From Cephalopachus bancanus (taxonomy: Eukaryota > Chordata > Mammalia > Primates > Tarsiidae), in NCBI GenBank assembly GCA_027257055.1, contig JAPVLO010000133.1:6386001-6450000 (forward strand): a stretch of DNA of 64,000 nucleotides, read 5' to 3'. How positions within the stretch are numbered: position 1 is the first letter of the stretch; each line of letters opens with the position of its first letter. The notes beneath the pieces are model-generated. The model was given only the letters and a program-made list of their open reading frames with translations, did no database searches and was not told the DNA's origin. The position numbers and the translations under genes were made by a program. Shown in pieces: positions 21,360 to 31,869 of the stretch.

Positions 21360-22779
21360 CTTGAGACTTACTATCCAACATTAAGCAAAATGCACATGGC
21401 CCTTGCCAGCTTGGAGCTTACAGACTGGAAAACTGGAGTCATTTGTAAACAACAACAAAAAATCCCAGAAGTGGTGAGTATTAAGTGCTTGTGCAACAAA
21501 CCTGGCCCAAATTAAGAGATAAATGTTTAATCAATTAATCAATGTTTGAATGAATGAAGAAGAAATGAATTGACTGACCTTTCAAAATTTATATAGCTGA
21601 GTAATTACATGTTTCTTCTGATTTCCATTCTCTGTTCCTATATTGATGTGAGAGAAAATTGTTGAGGTAGAATTAGGCTCAATTTGTCAGTCAAAAACTT
21701 TACAGGGATATCAATTAAGTAGCTCAAAATCATTTCTGTACTTTCAAGAAAAAGAAAGCAGCTGCTTGGTGACATTTTTAATTGAACTCAGAAACTATTA
21801 CCTATGAGAAACTTTAATTTATTCTTACCCAGTCAATCGAAAACCATTCCAGCAAAGCAAAATCTGTTTTCTTCTAAGCTGTAATTGAGCTGAGAGCTGT
21901 CATGCCAAGTTTCACCCTGTGTGAATTTCAGCAGCTGAAGGATAAACATCAGTGAAAGATGCCCTTTTCTAGAATGCCAACAGGACTTTAACCAAGCTTA
22001 TGCTACTATGTAACAATCTAAGAAAACCACAATTCTGCTGCCAATTACCCATCTAAAAGGCTAGAGAGGAACTTACAGAAAGAAACTTCTTCTTCATAAT
22101 TTCCCCTTTACCCTCTCCTGATCTTCCTTTGTCCACAGAAGGGGTAACAAGGAGTTCCAGGAATCCCAATTCTTATCACAATGGCAAAAGAGAAACATTG
22201 CCTCCCTAAGAAATGGACTCCATGATTCCACTCAAAGATCTTTCCCCATATAGCAACTTACAGAGCCATGGGTGAAAGTGACAGAGAGGGAAGACTGAGA
22301 CTACAGGGACCATAAGCCCCAGCGCATGGCAGCCTGATCTCACTGATTCATGCATTCAGTCATCACAGGCAAAGAAGACAGAAAAGCCTACAAGCTACTG
22401 TGATGAGAAACAGGTGACAGACAAATAAAGAAGGGAGTTAGTGATCATTGTGCCCAAAGGAGATCCCCAGGGTGACATGAAGAGTCACTCAAGAAGCCTG
22501 GTTAGCAGGTGCCAAGGACCCTCTGAGCACCATTGTCAGGGTTCTCAGTGTTATTTTAAAATCAAGACTAAGCATTAATCTGTCATGTTAGCGGTTCCCA
22601 GCAACCAAAAGCTGACTCTCTTTCCAGGCAACCCACAATGATTCTGTGAAAAGGAAGAGAAGGGAGAATGAGACAAAATCTTAACCTGATGACCAAATGA
22701 GCCAGCACAATAAGACAGGAGAAAATGCACTCTTCCCTCTATGATCATCAGGCAGGCAAAGATTTCTTTGAAAGGCAAA
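21360..22779. other. Intergenic sequence with a possible conserved noncoding block
   Basis: No gene or repeat is recognised. The stretch at about 21730-22030 is non-repetitive, AT-rich and free of CpG-rich or repeat signatures. It could be conserved noncoding sequence, which this window alone cannot test. Confidence 0.35.
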
Positions 22780-23285
22780 AAAAAAAACAAAACTAAAAAA
22801 TTATAAAAATCATCAAAATCCAAAAGCTCATCAAAAAGCTCCATTGAAAAATATCATTTAAGAAATAAAATAAAAAGGAAAATCATTGGGAGAAAATATC
22901 AAATATAGCCAAACCACCATATATATTTATGTACGTGTACATGCATAAATGCTTGTGTATCATAAATAGACACATGGACAGATAGATATAGACATATAAG
23001 TAACTCTTGATTATCAATAAGAAGAAGACAAACAATTTAAAAGCGGTCAAAAATGTGAACAGGAACTTCATGAAAGAGAATACACAAATGACCAATAAGC
23101 ACATGAAACATGTAAAACATCATGAGTTGTCCAAGAAGTACAAATTAGAACCACAACCAGTGTTCCTTCACACACATGAGAATGATGGTAATGTTCTAGA
23201 TCTTAGCTATGGTGGTGGGTACATGTTTGTCACTTGTATACATTTGTCAAACTCATGAAAATGCACATTTAAAAAGAGCACATTT
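22780..23285 (+). mobile_element. Old L1 fragment, sense, ORF2 3' end and 3' UTR
   Basis: 'gggagaaaatatcaaat', 'aacaggaacttcatgaaagagaat', 'accaataagcacatgaaac', 'aagtacaaattagaaccac' and then 'gtggtgggtacatg' follow the order of the end of L1 ORF2. It is strongly diverged. Confidence 0.75.
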
Positions 23286-23462
23286 TGACTGAATGTGATA
23301 GCACATGCCTGTAATCTCAGGTATCAGGAGACTGAGATGGGAGGATTGCCTAAGCTCAGGAGGTCAAGGCTGTGGTGAGCCATGATTGTGCCGCTGCACT
23401 CCAGCCTAGATGACAGAAGGAGACCCCGACTCAAAAAGAAAGAAAGAAAGAAAGAAAGAAAT
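23286..23462 (+). mobile_element. Monomeric Alu arm, sense, with GAAA tail
   Basis: A single Alu arm, 'gcacatgcctgtaatctcag' to 'cactccagcctagatgacag', ending in (GAAA)n. The missing second arm suggests a free Alu monomer (FLAM/FRAM type) or a truncated Alu. Confidence 0.8.
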
Positions 23463-24159
23463 CACATCTTATTGTATGTAAGTAATAATAAAGTTGATTT
23501 TAAAGCACATTTTTTCCAAGAAGTAGTCTTAATATTTGCTCATAGCACTAGTATATGTGTGCATTCATTACATTAATTTACAAAACCTGAGATTAGAAAG
23601 CTAGGCAGACCAGCACAGCCTCAAAATGTTCACTGACCTAATTTTACCTAACTTACCATAGCAAACAGTCTTGAAAGATAGTCTGTGAAAAAAAAAAGTC
23701 TCTGTGGTCCAGTACATTATAGAAAGACTGAATAGTCTATCAATAGAGTTGCATTTTATGTAACCATGAAAATAGTTCGGAAAGTCTTACAGTAAATAAA
23801 TGTTTACTTTTACCAGCCTTTCTAAACTTATTAGATCAAGGAATACCTAGTGGAACCGTTTGGGAAATGCCAAATTAGTTCATGAATGTCAATCTGGAAG
23901 GAAGCTTCAATTCTACTTAGAGCTTTTAATCTTAATATCTATTTCACATCTCAAGAAGAATGATTCCATACATAGCATGTTTCACGTGTATTTGAGTATA
24001 GTATTCTTTTTTCAATTGCATCTTACAAAAATTGATGCTCTCTTCCATTTTATACTAAAAGTAATTTTCTAGGGTTCTATCTTTATAAACAACTTGGTAA
24101 AAACTTGGTAAAATGGCAAATGCAGAATTATCAAATTTTCTGGAATACAGATTAGTGTT
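23463..24159. other. Intergenic sequence, nothing recognised
   Basis: AT-rich sequence with no recognised gene or repeat. Confidence 0.4.
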
Positions 24160-24455
24160 TTTTAAAGGCCATTATTCTAAGTGAAATATAACTCGGAAAT
24201 AGAAAATCAACTACTGCATGTTCTCACTTATAAATGGGAGCTAAACAATGGGTATACTTAGACATCCAGCATGGAATACCCGACATTGGAGACCTCAAAT
24301 GGTTGGGGGGAAACTGACAGTTGAAAACTACCTATTGGGTACAATGTTCATTATCTGGTGATGGATTTACTAAAAGCCCAGACTTCACCACTATGTGATA
24401 TATATGTGTAAAAAAGCTTCACTTGTACCCCCTAAATTTAGAAATAAAAAAATTA
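24160..24455 (+). mobile_element. L1 3' end, sense, primate type
   Basis: 'ctgcatgttctcacttataaatgggagctaaacaatggg' type sequence at about 24210-24253, then 'catcatggaat'-like sequence, then 'cacttgtaccccctaaattt' and 'aaataaaaaaatt', are in the order of a primate L1 3' UTR. The ORF2 portion is largely absent. Confidence 0.85.
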
Positions 24456-26770
24456 ATTTTATATAAAATTAAAGATGAAATTTTAAAAAAGATGGGCATA
24501 TGAGAAAATTTGAATTCACTAATAGCTGGAAAAGCAGGATTGAAGAGATTAAAAGAAAAACTTCATTGAATTTGAAAAATCAATTAGCTCACTGTATATG
24601 TTTTGTGGGGGACAGGAAAGACCAGGCATTGGAGTTTTAGTTGACATTAAACTTAATTAAAAATGTAATGTTGCCATACTGAATGACAGCTCAACCCTCC
24701 TCTACACTACGAAGTGACTGGTGTCAAGGACAGTAAGAAATAAGCAAGTCATTGTAACTAAGGACCACTGTAAGGATCACAAGATGGTGAAAGGTCTGGA
24801 ATGATGTTGCGGACAGGCTCGCAGAGTTGGGAAGAGAACATGCAGGCATGCTGGTATGGCCACTAAGCGTGTGGGGAAATCTCACAGAATGCCATCCAGG
24901 CATTCTGACTGACAGCTTCTAGGCCTTTTTTTTTAAGCTCTGGTTGTGATTAGCTAGAGCTATCTTCATCGAAAGGGAAAGTTGTTCATGAAATCCACAA
25001 GTGGCAGGAGGACCAGGTTCACCAGCAACGGAAGGCAGGAATAGGGCAGCCAGAAGCCCAGCAGGGTGACACAGTGTGATCTGGTCCCCTCCTCCCACCT
25101 CTGTCACTTGTGATGAATGACTGGACTTGCCTCCTATTCTTGCAGTGGTTCGTCCTCCCTCAAGGTTCAAATGCCCATCAGAGAATGGTCAAGGAGTTGG
25201 ACCGCGTCATGCGTCTGGCCCATGTAGTAAAAAGAAAGAAAGAAAAGAGAGGTTCCAGTCTCTTTTGTGAAAAGTGAACACCTCCTCTTCTAAGACAATA
25301 CACAAGTAGGGATTTCTAAGAGGAAATCAAGGTGTTCCTTGGAAGCTAGAAGTTGGGCTATGAGGCCGCCAGAACTGCTAAATGGTAGATGAGGAAGGCA
25401 CAAGTGACTAGATTTCTCCTGAGTTCTTCAAGAGGACGGAACTATGAACAATGCGGGCAGCTGAAGAGAAGTCAATATCTCAGCAGAAAGAACTTAGTAA
25501 TAGTTCTTTCTGCACCAAAAGGAAGGAGATCCTTGGTAGACAGGGAGCACTGTGTCACCTGAAGTGTCCCAGCAGTGAGAGCACTATTGCCTCAGACCAT
25601 AGAAGGATGTCCCGCTTGGAGAGGAGTTTATGCTCAATAAACTCTCATCAAAGCTTCTCCCTCAATGTGGAAAAGGCAAAAATTACTCATACTCACTCAG
25701 TGACAACTTTAAAATCAATAATGGGCAACCAAGACGATCTTAAAAGTAGAATGCACCTGAGGTCGCCTAGAACTACACAGTTCTTACCAACACAGAAACT
25801 GAGCCCTAGAGAGGAAAGGATTTTTTTCCCCAGGGGTTCTCAGTGAGTGGATATCAAGAGAAATGTAGAACTCAGGATGTCTGTGCTCTCTGCCTGTCCT
25901 TCTCTGTTATAAAATATGTCCATTTTTAACCTGAAGGGTTTCACTCAGTGATAGAAACACGTATAAAACCAGAAAGGAATCCCCAAATCTACTCACCGTT
26001 GTTAATAGGATGAATATGAACACAGGAGAGTGTGGTCACATCTGGGTAGGGGAGAAGGCTGGAGGGCAAGGAGACAAGAGCAAAATTCGAGCATTCATTT
26101 GAGCCCCAGTGAATGTATTTTTCTGATGTGACCTCTAGTTTATGGACAAATCCTTTGTTTTGATGTTAACCTTTTCTGATAATTACAGTTTGGGTGTTAA
26201 AGGAAAAACAATGCATTGAACTACTAGCAAGACCTCAGGAAAATGTCACTGTGAAGGCAAATTATTTCCATCTGATTAGCAAACTTTCTGATTGATGAGA
26301 AATCAATACTTCGCCAATCCTTCTCGCAGGTGTTGTTTGTCTGGTGTGTCTTCTATGTCATCTGGATACAACAGTTTAAACACTGCTCTAATGAGAAAAA
26401 TAGCCCATGGCCAACCTGGAGCTGCCTTAAATGGATTTGCGACTGATAAGATATTTGCTTGAAATGCCTTTTGAAGGAAAAATCCATTATTTGTTGCCAC
26501 TTTTTTCAAGGTCCATGGAGAAATTCGCTTAATTATTCCTCTGGTTGGCAGAAGATAGCAAATCTTCCTTTCTTGAGAAAGAAAAGCAAATGCTATTAAT
26601 CACTGGACTTGAGCAATTCTTTCATAAATCAGAATACTGAAATTAGGTTAAACAATTAGACAACTTTCTCTGGAAGACAGAGTACATTATATTAATTCTT
26701 CCTCCTCAATGGAGAGACAGAAGAAAAAAGACAAGTTTCCTTAAAGGCTGTCCCAGAATACTGAGATAAA
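24456..26770. other. Intergenic sequence; two candidate noncoding segments
   Basis: No gene is recognised. A 131-codon frame at 25451-25846 has no domain, and its end overlaps MIR-like sequence ('aacacagaaactgagccctagagagg' at about 25787-25812). The stretch at 26170-26580 is non-repetitive and could be conserved noncoding sequence. Confidence 0.35.
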
Positions 26771-26777
26771 TTTTAGA

Positions 26778-27092
26778 GTTGGACTTGGTGACCCATGCCT
26801 CTAATCCCAGCACTTTAGGAGGCCAAGGTGAGGATCACTTGAAACCAGGAGTTGGAGACCAGCCTGGACCACATAATGAGATCCTGCTTCTACAAAAATA
26901 AAAACAAAAAATGAGGCAAGCATGGTGGTGTGTGCCTGTGGTCACAATTACTTGGGAGACTGAGGCAAGAGGATCACTTGAGCCCAGGTGTTTGAGGCTG
27001 CAGGGAACTATAATCATGCCAAAACAACAGAGCAAAACCTCACTAAAAAAAAAAAAGAAGAAGAAAAAGAAGAAAAAAAAACAGAAGAAAGA
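26778..27092 (+). mobile_element. Old Alu, sense, with A-rich tail
   Basis: A dimeric Alu: 'cctctaatcccagcactttagg', linker 'acaaaaataaaaacaaaaaatg', right arm 'gtgcctgtggtcacaattact', then an AAG-rich tail to about 27092. It is diverged and lacks the lineage palindrome. Confidence 0.88.
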
Positions 27093-28845
27093 AAGAACGA
27101 ACAATGGACTCTAGTCTCTTACCTCCTTCCAAATGTCTGCAGGCTATGAATTTTCCAACTGCATCCTGAAATACAGTGGCTGTTAGCACTCAAGGAAGGG
27201 TTAGCATATCCCAGAAGTACACATTTAAAAGAAACTTTTTAAAAACTAAGAGACAAGAAAGGGCGGGGGAAAGAGGCTATCCAAGACATGGAGCCCTCAA
27301 TGCTCCTGTCATTCTCCCACACACAGGATTTCCAGCTTCTGTCTCTAACAGCAGGGCCTTGGCCCCATCCCTCAGCAGCCCTGGTGGGAGTGTCCGTACT
27401 CCCCTAGGCATTGTCAGGGACAGCCTACCGGCCTCCTCATTACTGTCATGTCTCCATGAAGACTGTCATGTCTCCTTTGCATCTCTGCTTTCTCTGTGTG
27501 AAGTTCACACAGGACAAGCTTCCATCCAGGCTTGGGAGCAACCCGTGTCTTTCTCAGCTGAATTCATTGACTTTGGGACATGGGTCATGACCTTCAGCTC
27601 CCTAGTGTTTTAGGAGGAAAAGGCTCACAGTGAACTCTAGAAACTGTAACATGGACTTTTTGTTTTGTTAGTTGCTAATGTCAATCCCACCCCTTGGAAG
27701 CCCTTTATATGTGAAGTCAAATTATTTGTGGTTTAATTTAGAATATTTGACATTCAGTTGAATTCATTAACCTTGGGACGTGGGTCATGACCTTCAGCTC
27801 CCTGGTGTTTCAGGAGAAAACTCTCAGAGTGAACCAACTCTGGAAACAATCAGGGAGGAGTACTGCTGGCACCGTACTCTTCAAAACAATAGCCTGGCAG
27901 GTCTCCCAGGGCCAGCCCCACATCCCGTGCCATTGACTGGGTTGTGTAAGAAGCTGCCAGCCAGTTGGAATCAGAGCCATTCTATGGGGGCTCAAGACAG
28001 CAAAGCTTCTGTTGCTCAGATCTATAACAGTCTTCTTCCCTCATTATCCAGATAGACCTGAAACAAATACTTGACACCAGAAGCCCCTCACTCATCTCAG
28101 ACATGCTTGCTCCCTTCCTTCCGTTTCACTTGAATGCTGTGTGACCCATTAGACAAATGACATGTCCCACTCACCCGTGACAGCTCAGGGTCTAAGAGGC
28201 ACTGCCCTAGAACATGGAGAACTTCCCTCTGATTGGGGTCATTACACACGGACGTGTTGTGAAGACCCTATGGTACAGCTGCCGCAAAGACCCCTGAGGA
28301 TTTGGGATCCAGGCTCTTGCCTAGAGTAGCTGATGAGGAAACCTCCAAGCTGCTTTACCAAAATGTGATTTTCACAACCATCTTTCTTGAAAAGTCATTT
28401 TACCTAATGCACATTTGCCAGTGAGCAGCCTGCTTGTCAGGGGACAGAACAACCTCTGAAATACCTTACAGCCTGTCTTTCCACTTGAGCAGAACTCCCA
28501 CCAGCCAGAAGACCTCCTGCCAGAGACGCAGGGTCAGTGGGGGTCACTGCTGGCGCCTCTGCTCTGCGTGACCTTTTCCCCAGTGAGCTGCACTTCCATG
28601 AACAGAAACAGATGCCTGAGAGCTGACGCATGGAAAGTTGAGGGTTGCTCCCCGCTACTGTGACCCTTCACCTACTAAACTTCCCTGTGTTGCTGCCACG
28701 GCCAGGCAGCCCAACCGGCAGTGGGTGTGCGACTGACCTCTCACCCACTTGGCCCGGCACTGCTGAGCTGCCTCAGAATGGGCTGCTCTTCCTTCCAATA
28801 CCATGTCGGTGAAAACTGTGCACAGTGGAAAGGAACTTGATTTTT
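27093..28845. other. Intergenic sequence with a 200-bp-spaced direct repeat
   Basis: No gene is recognised. The 145-codon frame at 27176-27613 shows no domain. The block at 27551-27846 holds a duplicated segment, listed separately. Confidence 0.4.
27551..27846. repeat. Direct duplication, about 95 bp, 200 bp apart
   Basis: Positions 27551-27645 and 27751-27846 share long identical runs, for example gggtcatgaccttcagctcc in both, with scattered mismatches and small indels. The intervening 105 bp does not repeat. Confidence 0.85.
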
Positions 28846-28849
28846 AGTC

Positions 28850-29040
28850 TTTTTGTTTGTTTGTTTGTTTTTGTTTTGGTGAGAAAGCAGGATTTATTGA
28901 GAGAACAGAACAGCTTCCACAGTGGAAGGGGACCCCAGGGGGGTTGCCCCTGGCTTTCAGTCTTAAGTAAGAAGTGAAGCCTATAAAGCAGTAGTCAGCA
29001 CAGGAAAACAACTCCACTGCTTCCATACACAGGGCTTTCG
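28850..29040 (-). repeat. Possible LTR end or retrocopy end, antisense
   Basis: On the minus strand, a canonical AATAAA ('ctctcaataaatcctgc' at about 28894-28910) is followed by an A-rich (AAAC)n run complementary to 28850-28875. That is the layout of a polyadenylated retrotransposed transcript or the R region of a retroviral LTR. I recognise no gene or named family, and I see no flanking duplication. Confidence 0.35.
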
Positions 29041-29520
29041 GAGAACATGTTTGTTAAGGAAAGAGGTGTGGAGCCCTTGTGTGCAAGGGATGGGAGAAAG
29101 CACAAGAAAGGGAACCCAGACCTCTCCCATCGTGCTTTCTGTTTGGATTCAGCACTCAGGGCTGAAACAGAGCCAGGGCCCCTCTTGTCAAGCAAGAGCA
29201 TAAACATGTTGCCCAAACTCAGTGTGGTCATCCTCAAGATTATTTTCAAATTGAAAAAACTAGCAGGGGCAAGGCATGTGTGTCTGCGTGGTGATCATGA
29301 AAGTTGAAGACAGTCTGGTTTTCTCTCTGGTGATGTCTAACTATGTCAAGAGGTCACCAGGGGAAATCAGTGTGGTTCTAGAAACAAAGAGCAGCATTCC
29401 CAGCATCTGTCTGGCTTGTTTTGACCTCAGTTTTACCCAGTTGCCTGGTTTGGGCCTCATGGGCAATAAGTATTTTTACTTAAGGGTCAGAAAGTCAAAT
29501 GTCTTGGTACAACTTAGAGT
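29041..29520. other. Intergenic sequence, nothing recognised
   Basis: May continue the antisense element to its left, but no diagnostic sequence is seen. Confidence 0.3.
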
Positions 29521-29523
29521 TCT

Positions 29524-29690
29524 CGGTAGGGTGTAGTGGCTCATGCCTATAATCCCAATACTTCATGAGGTTGAGGGAGGAGGATTGCCTAAGCCCAGGA
29601 GGTTGAGGCTGTGGTGGCTGTGATCATGCCACTGCATTCCAGCCTGGGTAACAGAGTCCTAAACTCAAAAAGAAAAAAATATATATATTA
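29524..29690 (+). mobile_element. Monomeric Alu arm, sense
   Basis: A single arm, 'gtagtggctcatgcctataatcccaatac' to 'cattccagcctgggtaacagag', followed by an A-rich tail with a short (TA)n. It is of the FLAM/FRAM type. Confidence 0.82.
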
Positions 29691-31387
29691 GCATTCTCAA
29701 GCCCCAGAAGAGAGTGGGAGAGATGACTGGTAAAAAGGAGCTTTGGAACACCCATGTTTCCTATGAGCAAAGTGACTTTAGTGACATAACTTGTCTGCCT
29801 CCGTTCTTCCTCTGCAAGTGAAAGTATTGGGTTAAATGAATGGCTGACACGCTCCAAAGGGTAGCTCTCCCAAATGGGTGGAGGTGGGATGAGACAGGTC
29901 TGCCACCTAGACCCCCAGCCCAGCAATTACAAGGGTACAATCCCCATTCCGAACTCATGGGTTTTCAGCTCTCCAGAGCGCTGCGCAGAGAGGAATTCCC
30001 AGCCATGCCAGACCATGTTCTGATCTATTATTAAGGTGGCAGTCACAGGGGAGGAGGGGATGGGCCGTTTGCATAACACGCAATTGCTCAAACTCATATT
30101 TTCAAACAAACAGAAAAACTTGAGTGTTTTCTGGTATCTGTCCTTTACTGCCAAGCATGTAGACAAACAATGCATGGCTCATACCCACAGACCAGTGTAC
30201 ATAAACTGACTACATTAGCCGACTGGTAAGGGATATTTGTGTAACCAACTGGATTTTCCCATTTTTACCTGGACAGTCAGTGTGATGGTGACACAGCTCT
30301 GGCCACCCCTGTGCGAGGCTAAGCAAATAAATCACAAGAGGAAGTGACCTCTAAATGTGTCTTCCAGAAGACCTGGTGCCTGATTGTGCTTTTGTTAATA
30401 TCTGGAAGCCCCCCCAAAATTATCTAAGGAAGCCGACCAGTGCTTCACAAACCAAGGGTGGTACTTGGCAAAACTTGGTGCTTTCCAAGTAAAAGAAATA
30501 ATTCTATTTGAACTTTGAGTATGTAGTGTGGGATGTGGAGAGAAAAAAACAAACCATTCAGTGATAGTCTCAGGAAATCCAGGCAACAACCAGTGACCAT
30601 AGAAGAGGAGCAAGCCGGAACACTATAAGCAGAGTCTCACTGGGCGGTGTCTCAACATCAGTCCACAGAGGACAATGGGCAGGAATGGATTTCGACAATG
30701 GATTCAGCCTCCTGGGGTGTCCCTAGAATTAGAGACAGACGACAACAGAAGCAACCCACTTCCCTGCCCCATTCTGCCTTCCAATTCGGTCAAAAACTTG
30801 TTTTGAACAGATCTATGCCATTTCAACTTTTGGAATAACATTTGGGGTGTTTTTTTACAACTAAAAAGTGACACATATTTAATTGTTTAACATTTGGAAA
30901 AAGCACTTTAAAAGCAAATATAAATACTGGTAGTTCTTCTGCCCCAAAACTATGAATAAGCTGGTGGATTTTTTTATGCATACTTGTGTACTTACATTGG
31001 TACATATAATATCTAAAATATCAACCATGTGTGCTTCCCACCAACATTTCTTGTGACCTCATGACCCTCTCCCCTGTCTGGGCATCAGGACCATGACTCA
31101 GAAATCTAATTTACTGGGGAACCAGGACACAGGTTTTCCTTTCTCTCAGACCCACAAAGCCAAGGTATGGCTTCTGTGACTCACCCATTCACCCTCCTTG
31201 GGCTCTCCCGTGCTCTTGTCAAGTCTCCCCTGATTTTTATTCTTTTTGGCACCCCTAAAACCAGAGAGTCTCTTCTAATTCAAGTAATAGTGGGAAACGT
31301 GTGATTTATTGTATTTTCACTAAGCTACAAATCCCTCAAAGGTCTGCACATCTGAAATTTATTTTCTGCACCAAGATGGCAGGAACA
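29691..31387. other. Intergenic sequence, nothing recognised
   Basis: Short frames on both strands without domains. No repeat family is identified with confidence. Confidence 0.4.
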
Positions 31388-31850
31388 AAAGTAGGTACAT
31401 GGTGGCTCATCCCTGTCATTCCAGCTACTCAGAGCCTAAGGTGGGAGGTTTGCTTGGGGCCAGGAGTTCATGACCTATCTGGGCAACATAGTGAGACCCT
31501 TATCTCTACAAAAAAAAATAAGGCTAGGCATGGTGGCTCATGCCTGTAATCCCAGCTTTGGGAGACTGAGGCAGGAGGATCATCTTGAGTTCAAGAGATC
31601 AAGGCAACAGTGAACTGCGATCATACCACTGCACTCCAGCCTTGGCAATAGAGTGAGACCTCAACTAAAAAATAAAATAAAATAAAATAATAAAATAGGT
31701 GTGGTGGCATGCACCTGTAGTCCCAGCAACTCGAAGGCTGAGGTGGAAAATTTGCTTGAGCCCAGGAATTCGAGGCAACAGTGAGCTATGATTGCACCAC
31801 TGCACTCTAGTTCGGGTGACAGAGTGAGAGCCTATCTCTAAAAAATAAAC
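31388..31850 (+). mobile_element. Composite of three Alu arms, sense
   Basis: Three consecutive Alu-type monomers lie in the same orientation. The first is left-arm-like (about 31388-31520, ending 'ctctacaaaaaaaaataagg'). The second is a complete monomer (about 31523-31668, ending in (TAAAA)n). The third is right-arm-like (about 31693-31845, ending 'ctctaaaaaataaac'). Either a free monomer inserted into the middle A-rich linker of a dimeric Alu, or a trimeric element arose. Confidence 0.8.
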
Positions 31851-31869
31851 AAGTATAAATAATAAATTT

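Noticed and set aside
25451..25846. 131-codon + strand frame
   Set aside because: Its 3' part overlaps MIR-like sequence, and there is no domain or conserved start context.
27176..27613. 145-codon + strand frame
   Set aside because: No recognisable domain or splice context, and it runs into a duplicated noncoding segment.
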